A stretch of DNA of 64,000 nt. Source: Aeromonas sobria. Lineage in GTDB: Bacteria; Pseudomonadota; Gammaproteobacteria; Enterobacterales; Aeromonadaceae. The notes beneath the pieces are model-generated. The model was not told the DNA's origin, did no database searches, and saw only the letters and a list, made by a program, of their open reading frames with translations. The stretch is from positions 122,509 through 186,508 of the forward strand of contig NZ_CDBW01000013.1 in the NCBI RefSeq assembly GCF_000820145.1, read 5' to 3'. Below are positions 1-8,605 of the stretch, one piece after another. Both the position numbers and the translations under genes were made by a program. How positions within the stretch are numbered: position 1 is the stretch's first letter; the number at the start of each line of letters is the position of its first letter.

Positions 1-8
1 TTCATCAT
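1..8 (-). CDS. mshQ: MshQ, first codons only (cut by window edge)
   Basis: The mshP stop overlaps two consecutive ATG codons on the minus strand (positions 8-6 and 5-3). This is the translational-coupling arrangement used elsewhere in this operon. In MSHA loci mshQ, a large adhesin-like protein, follows mshP, so the gene probably begins here and continues outside the window. Identity rests on gene order only. Confidence 0.4.
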
Positions 9-469
9 TTAGCTCCATCATAAGCTTCGGCCATCAGGGTTCTGCTTACTGCAAAATCGGGGTTGGCGCTGTTGGGATTAGCAGTGCCACATTGACCAAT
101 ACTCTGTAGCCGATAGCCTGTGCTTGGCTGGTTGTTATAGGTCACCGCGATCTCCCTGCAGCTGACCTCCACCTGGCAGCCCGTCAACCCAAGTTCGCTA
201 AACTGACGCGAGGCCTGCACCAAGCTGCATCGAGCCGCAGGTGGCGTGGTCGGTCGGTTGGGAAAAAGCTGGTACAACGCTACTTCAAGCCCGCTTTGGG
301 CAGCCAGCAGGGCACGCACGCTGCGCACCTCCACCGTATTTTTCTCGCCGCTATCGACCAGAAAACGGCCCATAGCTGCCGCCAGCAGGGCCATCACCAC
401 AATCACAAACAGAGCGATCATCAAGGCGCTGCCTCGCATCCGTCCGAAAGCCTGTAGATCAGGGCACAT
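5..469 (-). CDS. mshP: MSHA biogenesis protein MshP
   Basis: A 154-aa protein with an N-terminal hydrophobic segment (about residues 14-33, preceded by MRGSA). The rest is polar, with several cysteines (about residues 81, 98, 104, 127) that could form disulfides. MshP is a minor pilin-like component of the mannose-sensitive haemagglutinin type IV pilus. It lacks the clear GFTLIEL prepilin motif of its neighbours, as expected for PilX-like minor proteins. The start overlaps the end of mshO by 11 bp, indicating one transcript with mshB-A-C-D-O. ATG at residue 11 is an alternative start. Confidence 0.85.
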   Translation of the reverse strand: MCPDLQAFGRMRGSALMIALFVIVVMALLAAAMGRFLVDSGEKNTVEVRSVRALLAAQSGLEVALYQLFPNRPTTPPAARCSLVQASRQFSELGLTGCQVEVSCREIAVTYNNQPSTGYRLQSIGQCGTANPNSANPDFAVSRTLMAEAYDGAK

Positions 470-1388
470 TGAACACCTCTATCTTGTGGTTGAAGGTGAC
501 CGACTCCCCCTTGCGCTCGAACACAAAGCGCATACCAAACTCCCCTTCGGCGTTAAACGCCGAGGTTTCCCGATAGAAGGTGCCAATACGAAGGGAATCC
601 GCCATCAACACGCCCTGTGCAGGTAAGGATGCTCCAATGGGGGCAGTGGCACGGGTCAGCGTGTTTCCTTCCACACAGTAACGTACCTGCTGGTTGGCAA
701 AGTAGACCCGGCTGCCTGGAGAGAGGCCAGTCAGACTCTCGGTGCTGGTATAGCGGATGGTTTGCGCTCCGGATACGGGCGTCAGCACATCCGTGACCTT
801 GGCTACGCAGCGGCCATAATCGCAGCCTGCCGTGAGCGAACCGACTTTTTTGTCCGGCACGGGGAAGACGATCAGCTGATCATCTTTTTTGACGGCGGTG
901 GCATCCACATCCAGCGGATTGGCAGCAGAAGCCGGGGTCGCCATCACCAGCTCAAGGGTGGCCGTGCTCCCCGACATGGCGCGGTTAAGTGCCAGATAGC
1001 GGCTGGAGGTGCTGATGGGCCAGAACCGCAAACAGGCACCGGTGTCGTCCCATGTCCCGCCAGTCGTCTCGATCCGCTCCGAGCCCGGCACCGCATCACG
1101 CAGTTCGCGGTTAAGCCGCTCCATGGCGAAGCGGGCGTCGCTCATCAGCTGCTCACGGCTGCTGGCATCACCATAAATCTGGGTGCCGATACCGATAAAC
1201 TGGCTGGTAAAGGTCGCCATGATGCCGAGCAGCAGGATTACCATCACCAGCTCAACCAGGGTAAAACCCCGGCTACGCCCCAGTTTGGCGCAGGTGCGAT
1301 TAGCCGGTAGGCGTAATCGGACGTCGGAAGTAGCTGCAGGAGCAGACATTCGGGCAGGCAGGCAACACCCGACAGCGGAGCGATCCAT
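459..1388 (-). CDS. mshO: MSHA minor pilin MshO
   Basis: A 309-aa type IV prepilin-like protein. The prepilin peptidase site RSRG/FTLVELVM lies near residue 41 and is followed by a hydrophobic helix and a long C-terminal globular domain. MshO is a minor pilin needed for pilus assembly. The 40-residue leader is unusually long. The TGATG overlap with the mshD stop supports the start at 1388, but an internal ATG at 1349 would give a shorter leader. Confidence 0.85.
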   Translation of the reverse strand: MDRSAVGCCLPARMSAPAATSDVRLRLPANRTCAKLGRSRGFTLVELVMVILLLGIMATFTSQFIGIGTQIYGDASSREQLMSDARFAMERLNRELRDAVPGSERIETTGGTWDDTGACLRFWPISTSSRYLALNRAMSGSTATLELVMATPASAANPLDVDATAVKKDDQLIVFPVPDKKVGSLTAGCDYGRCVAKVTDVLTPVSGAQTIRYTSTESLTGLSPGSRVYFANQQVRYCVEGNTLTRATAPIGASLPAQGVLMADSLRIGTFYRETSAFNAEGEFGMRFVFERKGESVTFNHKIEVFNVP

Positions 1389-2008
1389 CAGTAGTTCCCC
1401 CGGTAAAAGGAGAAGTCGAGCACGCTCCCATCCGGCAGCTTTACCTGCAACAGGATCCGCTTGCCGATAGACTCCGCCTTAAGGCCCGAGCTTCCAAACA
1501 GGTTATCTGGCGTGACGGAGATCCTCACCTGATAGTTGCGATACTCATCGTCGTTATTCGTCACCACGCTGGTTTGCGTAAACCAGCTGGCCTGTTGCCA
1601 GCTGCCTGCAGTATCAAAATCATCCACATCATTAAAGGTGTAGGGTGCCGCTTCACCACTATCTGGGCCATAAGCGCTGGCTTGCCAACCGGTGATGGCT
1701 GGAGCAGGAGGCTGCTGGGTACAAGCCACACCCACAGGGCAACTGCAGTCCCCGTAAAACTGGCCATTGAAGGTCTCGCCACAGCGATAGCGACCACCGT
1801 TATGATCCGACTGTTCATCAAACGACTTTTGCAGGATCTCACCGGAGAGGCGCTGGGCCAGTTGGGCGGCACGCACCTGTTGCACCGGATCCACCGCCTG
1901 CGGCGCCTGATTGATCAACAACCCCAAAATTCCGGTCAAGGCTACCGCCAGCAGCACTATGCCGACGATCAACTCAATCAGGGTAAAACCGCGCTTAAGG
2001 GATCTCAT
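1388..2008 (-). CDS. mshD: MSHA minor pilin MshD
   Basis: A 206-aa minor prepilin whose leader MRSLKRG is followed by FTLIELIVG and a hydrophobic helix. The ATG at 2008 was chosen because it gives a normal 7-residue leader and overlaps the end of mshC by 14 bp; an upstream in-frame start at 2056 would add 16 residues inside mshC. The C-terminal domain has paired cysteines around residues 91-112. It acts in the inner membrane/pilus tip complex with MshC, MshO and MshP. Confidence 0.85.
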   Translation of the reverse strand: MRSLKRGFTLIELIVGIVLLAVALTGILGLLINQAPQAVDPVQQVRAAQLAQRLSGEILQKSFDEQSDHNGGRYRCGETFNGQFYGDCSCPVGVACTQQPPAPAITGWQASAYGPDSGEAAPYTFNDVDDFDTAGSWQQASWFTQTSVVTNNDDEYRNYQVRISVTPDNLFGSSGLKAESIGKRILLQVKLPDGSVLDFSFYRGNY

Positions 2009-2483
2009 GGATAAACCCCTCGGATTCAATCTTGATGCGGCTAGTCTCACGGCCATCGGTTACTTGCAGGGTACAACCCGTCGCACAGGGGCCCAGCGGC
2101 CGCCCCATCTGATCAAAGCGGATAACAAAAGGAGTATTGCCATTGTTCCAGGAGAGGGTGATCCCGGCAGAAAGAGTCACTGGACGACCACGGGTGAGCT
2201 GATTGGGATTCCAACTCGATATGGCCGCAGGATTGTCACAGGGGGACTCTGTGCTGTGGCCAAATTGGCCCGCTTCAACAAGCAGTGAGGTACAACGATT
2301 GGCCGGTTCGTGCATATTGACGGTCTGTACCAACCGCAGCCGGGTCAGCAGCTCGTCACGCACGGTTTGAGTTTCAAAGCCGCCTTTGCCCAGCCATTTG
2401 GGCACGGCAAAGGCGGCCAGAATCCCGATTAACAGGATCACCAGTACCAGTTCAATCAGGGTAAAGCCCTTGGTTGCAGGCAT
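1995..2483 (-). CDS. mshC: MSHA minor pilin MshC
   Basis: A prepilin of about 162 aa with leader MPATKG and mature N-terminus FTLIELVLVILL. Four cysteines in the globular part suggest disulfide loops. The ATG at 2483 gives a 6-residue leader and has a weak GAG element upstream; ATG codons at 2495 and 2534 are alternatives, but the latter lies inside the hairpin that follows mshA. It lies 54 bp downstream of mshA, so a partial terminator at 2501-2528 probably lowers its expression relative to mshA. Confidence 0.82.
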   Translation of the reverse strand: MPATKGFTLIELVLVILLIGILAAFAVPKWLGKGGFETQTVRDELLTRLRLVQTVNMHEPANRCTSLLVEAGQFGHSTESPCDNPAAISSWNPNQLTRGRPVTLSAGITLSWNNGNTPFVIRFDQMGRPLGPCATGCTLQVTDGRETSRIKIESEGFIHEIP

Positions 2484-2500
2484 GGAGGTTCTCATCAGTG

Positions 2501-2528
2501 AAAAGAGAAAGCGAGGCCGAAGCCTCGC
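2501..2528 (-). terminator. Partial terminator between mshA and mshC
   Basis: On the minus strand a GCGAGGC/GCCTCGC stem (511-517 and 522-528 of kb 2) with a 4-nt loop follows 8 bp after the mshA stop. It is followed by the interrupted T tract TTTCTCTTTT. The stem is short and the tract imperfect, so partial termination is inferred. This would fit the need for much more major pilin MshA than minor pilins. Confidence 0.6.
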
Positions 2529-2536
2529 TTGCACGC

Positions 2537-2980
2537 TTACTTACAGGTATCCGCCAATTTAACCTTGAAAGGAGTATCTTTATCAGCAGCCTGCGTATAG
2601 GTCACATAACAAGAGTTACCCTTTGTATTATCAGGATAAAAATCTGCAGTGCTTCCTGTAGGAGTCGCAGGAGAAACAGACCAGCCATCCAATGTAAGTG
2701 CATTTTTAACTGTCGCAGCAGTCGGATAACCATAAATAGCCTGAACTGTAGTTCCAGCAACAGATACAGCAGAAGACGATGCCTCAAGACCTTCTAAAGC
2801 GGCCTTGCTATAAACCAGATTGGCAGCACTCTGCAGTGCAGATTGAACACCCTGCGCTGCAGACTTACGAGCATCATCCTGCAGATTCAGGAACTTGGGT
2901 GCAGCAGTAACTGCCAGAATACCCAGAATGATAATCACGATAACCAGTTCGATCAGGGTAAAACCCGCCTGTTTTTTCAT
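2537..2980 (-). CDS. mshA: MSHA major pilin MshA
   Basis: A 147-aa type IVa pilin: leader MKKQAG, mature FTLIELVIVI with the conserved Glu5, a long N-terminal helix, and a C-terminal disulfide loop between two cysteines (about residues 124 and 146). It is the structural subunit of the MSHA pilus. The gene lies 14 bp after mshB with a strong AGAGGAAA ribosome site. From about 2600 to 2830 the DNA is clearly more AT-rich than the surrounding msh genes, as expected for a surface-exposed, allelically variable domain that has been exchanged. Confidence 0.93.
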   Translation of the reverse strand: MKKQAGFTLIELVIVIIILGILAVTAAPKFLNLQDDARKSAAQGVQSALQSAANLVYSKAALEGLEASSSAVSVAGTTVQAIYGYPTAATVKNALTLDGWSVSPATPTGSTADFYPDNTKGNSCYVTYTQAADKDTPFKVKLADTCK

Positions 2981-2994
2981 TTCACTTTCCTCTG

Positions 2995-3660
2995 TTAATT
3001 AATATTGGTGGTCACCTGACCGGAGGCCGGACGGTAACTGAAACTCATAAATGCATCAGTTTTGCCTTGCGGATCCTGATACTTGCCATCACTGCCCTTA
3101 CTCAGACTATTGACCAGATAGTAGCGGCAGACCGAACTCAGGCCATTACTGCTCACTGTGGCATAGTATTTCAGGTCATTCCCGCTACCGCGCACTTCAT
3201 TGAAGCTGGCCGTAGCCTTGGGCGGGTTTTGCAGTAACCCCTCCCAAATATTGAGACAACGATCTGCGGTCAGATTGGTCGGGTCCACATCCGGTGTGCC
3301 GCTGGCGGCGCTATCCATCGGATAACCGGGGGACAGTTCGCCATTGCTGATCTGGCTGTCGGTCGGCGTGGTCAAATAGAAACGGCTGCCATCATAGAGC
3401 ACGGTATTGAGGCTGTCCTGCTTGGCTCGCCCCTCAGCTTCCCACTGGGCCCGCACCAGCGAGACACCGGTAGCAAAACCGCCGGAAACCCCTTCCACAC
3501 TGGCCTTTTTCGCTTCATCTGTCACATCGAGAAAACGGGGCAACGCGGTTACCGCCAGGATCCCCAGGATCACGATCACGATCACCAGCTCAATCAGGGA
3601 GAAGCCTGATGCGTCTCTCATCATCCCGTTCTGTGGCATTGATGGTGCCATTGGTTTCAT
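2995..3660 (-). CDS. mshB: MSHA pilin-like protein MshB
   Basis: A protein of about 221 aa with the prepilin motif (GFSLIELVIVIVIL) about 18 residues from the chosen start, followed by a globular domain with two cysteines near the C-terminus. ATG at 3660 was chosen because AAGGGAG lies 7 nt upstream; in-frame ATGs reach to 3747 inside the end of mshF. MshB is the first gene of the structural half of the locus. In Vibrio cholerae that half (mshBACDOPQ) is a separate operon, and the 83-bp gap after mshF could hold its promoter. Confidence 0.85.
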   Translation of the reverse strand: MKPMAPSMPQNGMMRDASGFSLIELVIVIVILGILAVTALPRFLDVTDEAKKASVEGVSGGFATGVSLVRAQWEAEGRAKQDSLNTVLYDGSRFYLTTPTDSQISNGELSPGYPMDSAASGTPDVDPTNLTADRCLNIWEGLLQNPPKATASFNEVRGSGNDLKYYATVSSNGLSSVCRYYLVNSLSKGSDGKYQDPQGKTDAFMSFSYRPASGQVTTNIN

Positions 3661-3743
3661 TGACATGCTCCCTTGGTAAGGGCCGGCATTATTCCATGCT
3701 GGCCTAAAAAAATCATGTACTTGGACCATATGATTAGCTTCAT
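3661..3743 (-). promoter_or_regulatory. Probable promoter region of the structural msh operon (mshBACDOPQ)
   Basis: This is one of the longer gaps inside the msh locus. On the minus strand a TTGAAT and a downstream TACATGAT could be -35/-10 elements, followed by a GGCC-bracketed hairpin just before the mshB ribosome site. The two-operon organisation is known for the V. cholerae MSHA locus; the exact elements here are guessed. Confidence 0.35.
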
Positions 3744-4205
3744 TCAAGGCTTTTTTATCACTCGTCCGTCAGCAAATTGATAAAAAAGCCAATAGCTATC
3801 CCAACCTATCTCGCAACCGCTGCCATCGGGGCGGGCCAGAAACTGCAGCGGAGGCAAGCCGCTGTCCGTCTCCCCCACCAGCGCCAGCCACAACTGGCGG
3901 CAATTTTCCGAAGGGGATTGCAGTGGCACTAGCCCCAGGGGCCAACCGCGGGCGTCAAACTGCCACCCCTTTCCCACCACATGCAGCACTGGTGGACGCC
4001 GCTCATCAAGCCAACGTCCGTGCAAACGCTGTGCCCGTTCGGCAAACTGCTCTCCCAGCAGGGTGAGGGTGAGCTGCTGCGCCTCCTCCCGGTTGCTCTG
4101 ATAGCTGCGCACCAGGGTTGCGACGATCACCAGCAGCAAGATCACAACGGCAATCTGCCGATATCCCGCCAGCCAGCGATCATCTTGCTGCGTCTGTCTG
4201 CTCAT
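3744..4205 (-). CDS. mshF: MSHA biogenesis protein MshF
   Basis: A 153-aa bitopic inner-membrane protein with a short cytoplasmic N-terminus, one hydrophobic helix (about residues 17-33) and a periplasmic domain with two cysteines. The start at 4205 is supported by AAGGACGAA immediately upstream. MshF is a poorly characterised assembly protein found between mshG and mshB in MSHA loci. It is separated from mshG by 217 bp filled mostly with three copies of the mshG 3' end. Confidence 0.8.
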   Translation of the reverse strand: MSRQTQQDDRWLAGYRQIAVVILLLVIVATLVRSYQSNREEAQQLTLTLLGEQFAERAQRLHGRWLDERRPPVLHVVGKGWQFDARGWPLGLVPLQSPSENCRQLWLALVGETDSGLPPLQFLARPDGSGCEIGWDSYWLFYQFADGRVIKKP

Positions 4206-4240
4206 TTCGTCCTTTGCTTCCCAAACCCACGCTTAGGGTG

Positions 4241-4411
4241 TCACTTTCCTCTGAGGGCACGCATCATGCCCCACCACCGGGACATGAAGATATCGAGTTA
4301 CTTGCCTATTACGGCCCTCATCATGTCCCACCACTCAGGTGTGAAGATGCCGAGTTACTTGCCTCTTACGGCTCTCATCATGTTCCACCACTGGGACGTA
4401 AAGATATCCAG
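4241..4411 (-). repeat. Three tandem 57-bp copies of the mshG 3' end
   Basis: Units lie at 4241-4297, 4298-4354 and 4355-4411, directly abutting. On the minus strand each reads as 18 codons plus a stop and matches the last 17 codons of mshG (4423-4476). The translations are LDIFMSRWWGMMRALRGK, LGIFTPEWWDMMRAVIGK and LDIFTSQWWNMMRAVRGK, against LGIFTPMWDMMRAVRGK in MshG. All three share an extra Trp codon that the gene lacks. There is no ribosome site or start codon, so they are not genes. The constant 57-bp period and intact frame suggest captured coding tails more than random slippage. Confidence 0.85.
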
Positions 4412-4422
4412 CTCCAGCAAGA

Positions 4423-5643
4423 TTACTTGCCGCGAACCGCGCGCATCATGTCCCACATTGGCGTAAAGATGCCGAGCGCCAGGATCAACACCATCACTGC
4501 CACGATCCCGATCAGGATCGGCTCGATGCGGGCGGTAAGGCTCTTGAGGTCATAATCCACCTCCCGCTCGTAATACTCGGCCGCCTCGTGCAACAGATCA
4601 TCGACCTGACCTGTCTCTTCCCCTACCGAAATCATCTGCATCACCAGCGGGGTAAACAAGCCGCTGCTACCGGCGGTGCGCAGCAGGCTCTCGCCCCGTT
4701 CGATACCGGCGCGCATGTCCCGCACCTTGCCAGCCATAAAGGCGTTATCCACTGCATCGGCCACCAGGGTCAAGGCGGTATTCAGCGGGACGCCGGCTTT
4801 AAGCATCATGGAAAAACTGCGGGCAAACCGGGCCAGCAGGGAACGCTCTATGATGGTGCCGACAATCGGCAATTTGAGTTGCCATCTGTGCCAGGTCAGC
4901 TTGCCCTTGGTAGTGGCAACCCAGCGACGCCAGCTAAACACCATCCCCGCCAGCATGGCGAGCAGCAGCCACCAGTAGTTGACGAAAAAGTGAGAAGTGG
5001 CGAGCAGGATGCGGGTCGCCAGCGGTAACTCCACCCCGAATTTGGCGAACATACCGGCAAACACCGGGATCACCATGATATTGAGGATCACCATGGCGAT
5101 GCCGATGGCGATCATCACGAAACTGGGGTAGCGCATGGCGGTCTTGATCCGCTTGCGGGTCTCCAGCTCCAGCTCGAAATAGGTGGCAAGCTGCAAGAAG
5201 GCCTCTTCCAGCTGACCGGTGTTCTCACCCACATGGATGATGGCGACAAACAGGCTATTAAACACCTTGGGGTGAGCCTGCATCGAGCTCGACAGTGGCC
5301 GACCGTTACCCAGATCCTCCCCCAGTGAATGGAGTGCCCGCTTGAGCGGCTTGCTGTGGGAACTCTCCTCCAATCCGGCGATGGCGCGCAGGATCGGGAT
5401 CCCGGCCCGGGTCAGGGCATACATCTGGCGGCTGAAGATCACCAGCTCGTCCAGCTTGACGCCCCCTTCCAGCAGCAGTGACCAGTCGATGGCGGCGGAT
5501 TTGGCCTTGCCCGGTTTAAGCTCGGTCGGCATCACCCCACGGCGCATCAACTGTTCGGCAGCGGCCATCTCGTTGGCCGCCTCAACGACGCCACTGGTGG
5601 CATTGCCCTGACTGTCACGACCCTTGTAGGCAAAGGAACTCAT
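4423..5643 (-). CDS. mshG: MSHA platform protein MshG (GspF/PilC family)
   Basis: A protein of about 406 aa, the usual PilC/GspF length. It has two GspF domains (about residues 65-190 and 265-390), each with the GE-TG signature (HVGENTGQLEEA; SVGEETGQVDDL), and three membrane helices including one at the C-terminus. It is the inner-membrane platform that couples the MshE ATPase to pilin polymerisation. The ATG at 5643 is preceded by CAGGT at a good spacing. Its final 17 codons are repeated three times downstream (4241-4411). Confidence 0.93.
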   Translation of the reverse strand: MSSFAYKGRDSQGNATSGVVEAANEMAAAEQLMRRGVMPTELKPGKAKSAAIDWSLLLEGGVKLDELVIFSRQMYALTRAGIPILRAIAGLEESSHSKPLKRALHSLGEDLGNGRPLSSSMQAHPKVFNSLFVAIIHVGENTGQLEEAFLQLATYFELELETRKRIKTAMRYPSFVMIAIGIAMVILNIMVIPVFAGMFAKFGVELPLATRILLATSHFFVNYWWLLLAMLAGMVFSWRRWVATTKGKLTWHRWQLKLPIVGTIIERSLLARFARSFSMMLKAGVPLNTALTLVADAVDNAFMAGKVRDMRAGIERGESLLRTAGSSGLFTPLVMQMISVGEETGQVDDLLHEAAEYYEREVDYDLKSLTARIEPILIGIVAVMVLILALGIFTPMWDMMRAVRGK

Positions 5644-5717
5644 AAGATGTACCTGCCCCACAGCGCGCTAGCGTCATGGCAGCCATAGCAGGTGTTGGCA
5701 ATGAAGTGAGTCATGGC

Positions 5718-7424
5718 TTACCCCAGATCCTCGGCCAGTCGCAGCACCTCGTCCACCGAGGTGATCCCCTGGCGGGCATAATCGAGCGCCGTCAGCGCCA
5801 GCGGGCGGAAGTGTTCGTGCTGACGCGCCGCCTTGGCAAATCCTTCTGCATCGTTACGGCGCAGGGCATCCATCATCGGTTGATCCAGCTCCAGCAGTTC
5901 GTACACCCCGATCCGGCCAGAATAGCCGGTAAAGTTGCAGCTCTGGCAGCCACGGCCCTTGTGATACGTGTGCTGGCCCGGCGCTTCGCCAGAGAGCACG
6001 GTGAGCCAGGTGGCCTGCCCTTCGTCCGGCGCACTCTCCTCGACGCAGTGCTCACACACCCGCCGCACCAGCCGCTGTGCGACCACAGCGCGCAGCGCAC
6101 TCGCTACCAGATAACCCGGCGCGCCCATGTCGATCAGGCGCAGGGCACTGGTGATGGCATCGTTGGTGTGCAAGGTGGTCAGCACCAGGTGACCGGTGAT
6201 GGCGCCGCGCAGGCCAATCTCCACGGTTTCGTTGTCCCGCATCTCCCCCACCAGCAGGATGTCCGGATCCTGACGCAGGGTGGAGCGCAGCACCTGAGAA
6301 AAGGTGAGACCGATCTTGGGGTTGACCTGCACCTGATTGACGCGGGAGAGGCGATACTCCACCGGATCTTCCACCGTGATGATCTTGTTGCTGGCCTGGT
6401 TGAGCTCGGAGAGCGCACCATAGAGGGTGGTGGTCTTGCCGCTACCGGTCGGGCCGGTCACCAGGATCATACCGTGAGGACGGTGCAGCTGACGGCGAAA
6501 ACGGGTCAGGATATCCGGCGGCATGCCACTGTCAGTCAGTGACAGGATGCCGGAGGATTGATCCAGCAGACGCATTACCACCGACTCGCCATACTGCACC
6601 GGCATGGTGGACATCCGCACATCCACATCACGGCCACGCACCTTCATGTTGAAGCGGCCATCTTGCGGCAAGCGCTTCTCGGAGATATCGAGCCCGGCCA
6701 CCAGCTTGAGACGCAGCACCAGCGCCTGGGCAATGCGCACCTCGTTGAGGATATTTTCGTGGAGGATACCGTCGATCCGCTGGCGAATGCGCAGCACCTT
6801 TTCGTCCGGTTCGATGTGGATATCCGAGGCCCCCACCTGCACCGCATCTTCGAACAGGGAGCGCAGCAGCTTGGCCACCGTCGCCTCCCCCTCGTCATTG
6901 GCGCCCAGATTGCTGGAGCCCAGCTCGAAACCGGAGTCCTGATACTCCTCCTGCAGCTGTTCGGCGAAGCTCTCGATCTCGCGGGTACGGCGATAGAGGC
7001 GGTCGAAGTACTCCAGCAGTTGCCCTTCCCGTGCTACCGCCAGCACCATGATGCGCGGGCTGAGCAAGGCGGCAATGGCATCCAGTGCGCTCAGATCCGC
7101 AGGATCCGACATGGCCACAGTCACCCGGTCGTCGGTGAGGTTGACTGCCAGCGCCCTATAACGGCGCGCCTGCACTTCAGGCAGCAGCGGCACTGCGGCG
7201 GCATCGATGGTGAGGTTGTTGAGATCGAAGAAGGGCACATTCAGCTGACGAGCCAAGAACTGCAGCAACTGCACTTCGCTGATAAAACCGAGGTCAATCA
7301 GGGTCGAGCCCAGCTTGCGACCGGTCTGACGCTGCTGCAGGGCAAGCTGCAGCTGATCATCAGAGATGATCTGCTCTTGTACCAGCAGGTCGCCGAGGCG
7401 CATTTTCAGTCTGGGTTGTGCCAT
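5718..7424 (-). CDS. mshE: MSHA extension ATPase MshE, c-di-GMP binding
   Basis: A 568-aa GspE/PilB-type ATPase. The N-terminus carries the MshEN pattern, RLGDLL ... LQLALQQRQ ... LGSTLIDLG (residues 9-47), known from V. cholerae MshE to bind cyclic di-GMP. The ATPase core has Walker A GPTGSGKTT near residue 325, an Asp box, Walker B (ILLVGEMRD), a His box, and a CxxC pair near residue 460 with a second pair near 495 typical of GspE zinc modules. It powers MSHA pilus extension and links it to the c-di-GMP enzymes nearby. Confidence 0.95.
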   Translation of the reverse strand: MAQPRLKMRLGDLLVQEQIISDDQLQLALQQRQTGRKLGSTLIDLGFISEVQLLQFLARQLNVPFFDLNNLTIDAAAVPLLPEVQARRYRALAVNLTDDRVTVAMSDPADLSALDAIAALLSPRIMVLAVAREGQLLEYFDRLYRRTREIESFAEQLQEEYQDSGFELGSSNLGANDEGEATVAKLLRSLFEDAVQVGASDIHIEPDEKVLRIRQRIDGILHENILNEVRIAQALVLRLKLVAGLDISEKRLPQDGRFNMKVRGRDVDVRMSTMPVQYGESVVMRLLDQSSGILSLTDSGMPPDILTRFRRQLHRPHGMILVTGPTGSGKTTTLYGALSELNQASNKIITVEDPVEYRLSRVNQVQVNPKIGLTFSQVLRSTLRQDPDILLVGEMRDNETVEIGLRGAITGHLVLTTLHTNDAITSALRLIDMGAPGYLVASALRAVVAQRLVRRVCEHCVEESAPDEGQATWLTVLSGEAPGQHTYHKGRGCQSCNFTGYSGRIGVYELLELDQPMMDALRRNDAEGFAKAARQHEHFRPLALTALDYARQGITSVDEVLRLAEDLG

Positions 7425-7492
7425 TACTACTCCGATAAATGTGATTCAAAACCCGCCACCAAGCCCGCTTCGCTAATCGAACCTGCGATTTA

Positions 7493-8605
7493 TCACGGGG
7501 CTAGTTGGCCAATACGTTGTTCCAGCCAGCTGGTTGACGCCTCGCCGAGGTTGCCGTGCAGCAAGGCATTGCGATAAGCATCAAGCGCCCGCTGACTGTG
7601 GCCCTGACCATCCTCGGCCACGCCAAGGCCAAGCCACCAGCGGCCCTGATCCGGCTGCTGATGCAACAGCTTCACGTAGAGCGTCGCCGCATCTGCATTC
7701 TGGCCCAGCTCCTGAGTCAGCCCGGCCCAAGTGGCGTAATAGTCCATGTTGCTGGCCAGATCCGGCTGATAACCGGATAACCAGCCAAGGGCCTGTTGTT
7801 GTTGTCCCTCGCTGATGGCAAGGCGGGCCAGCAGCAGGCGAAAATCAGGCTGTTGCGGGTTGAGGCGGATCCCCTCCTCCAGCAGCTGACGGGCCTCGGT
7901 CAGGCGGCCCTCGCCATAGAGCAAGCCGGCCAACTGCTCGCGCGCACCCTGGCTATAAGGGTCGTGGGCCAGCACCTGATAGTAGTTATCCTGGGCATCG
8001 CGCAGGCTACCCTTGGCCATGGCGGTGGTTGCCTTGCGCTCCGCCAGTGCCGCCAGCTCTTTGGCCGACAGCTCTACCGTCTCAATCTTCAATACACTCG
8101 GTTTGCGCGGGGCAGCGGCGACCGCTTGCTGCTCTGCCGCCAGTTCGGCGTAGAGCTCGGGCTGCAGCTCTTCAGCGCTAGGTTCAGACTCATCGACATC
8201 ACTGGAGGCATCGAAAGGTGCCCCATCAGCCAACTCGCTCTCGTCATCCCCTGTATCTTGATACACAGCATCTTGATCTTCGTCGGCCACGTCGTCAGCG
8301 ATAGCCTCGTGACGTGGCAATGGCAGGGCTGCGGCCACCTCGACCGGCTCGGGCTGACTAACCGGCGCGGCGACCCGCGTCACCACATCGGGGGCGACCA
8401 CTGCGCTGGTTGCCGCAACGAAATGGGTCTGCTGCCAGTAGATCCAGGTTCGCCAACCGAGGATCCCCAGCGCCAACCCGCAGATCAGGGTCAGCAGCAA
8501 CATCCACCATCCCTGCTGGCGTGCAGGGGCAATATAGACGGCAACACCATCGGATCCTTGCTGGCGCTGATCCAGATCTTTGAGCATCTGGTTGATTACA
8601 CTCAT
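7493..8605 (-). CDS. mshN: MSHA biogenesis TPR protein MshN
   Basis: A 370-aa protein with an N-terminal cytoplasmic segment starting MSVINQMLKDLD, one transmembrane helix (about residues 33-53), an acidic Glu/Asp/Ala-rich linker (about 75-165) and C-terminal tetratricopeptide-type repeats (about 190-365). The ATG at 8605 overlaps the mshM stop as ATGA, which decides the start over one 20 codons upstream. MshN is thought to be a periplasmic scaffold of the MSHA machine. Confidence 0.88.
   Translation of the reverse strand: MSVINQMLKDLDQRQQGSDGVAVYIAPARQQGWWMLLLTLICGLALGILGWRTWIYWQQTHFVAATSAVVAPDVVTRVAAPVSQPEPVEVAAALPLPRHEAIADDVADEDQDAVYQDTGDDESELADGAPFDASSDVDESEPSAEELQPELYAELAAEQQAVAAAPRKPSVLKIETVELSAKELAALAERKATTAMAKGSLRDAQDNYYQVLAHDPYSQGAREQLAGLLYGEGRLTEARQLLEEGIRLNPQQPDFRLLLARLAISEGQQQQALGWLSGYQPDLASNMDYYATWAGLTQELGQNADAATLYVKLLHQQPDQGRWWLGLGVAEDGQGHSQRALDAYRNALLHGNLGEASTSWLEQRIGQLAP

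Noticed and set aside
4206..4422. mshG-mshF gap as an insertion sequence remnant
   Set aside because: No terminal inverted repeats, transposase fragment or target duplication; the content is explained by three mshG tail units.
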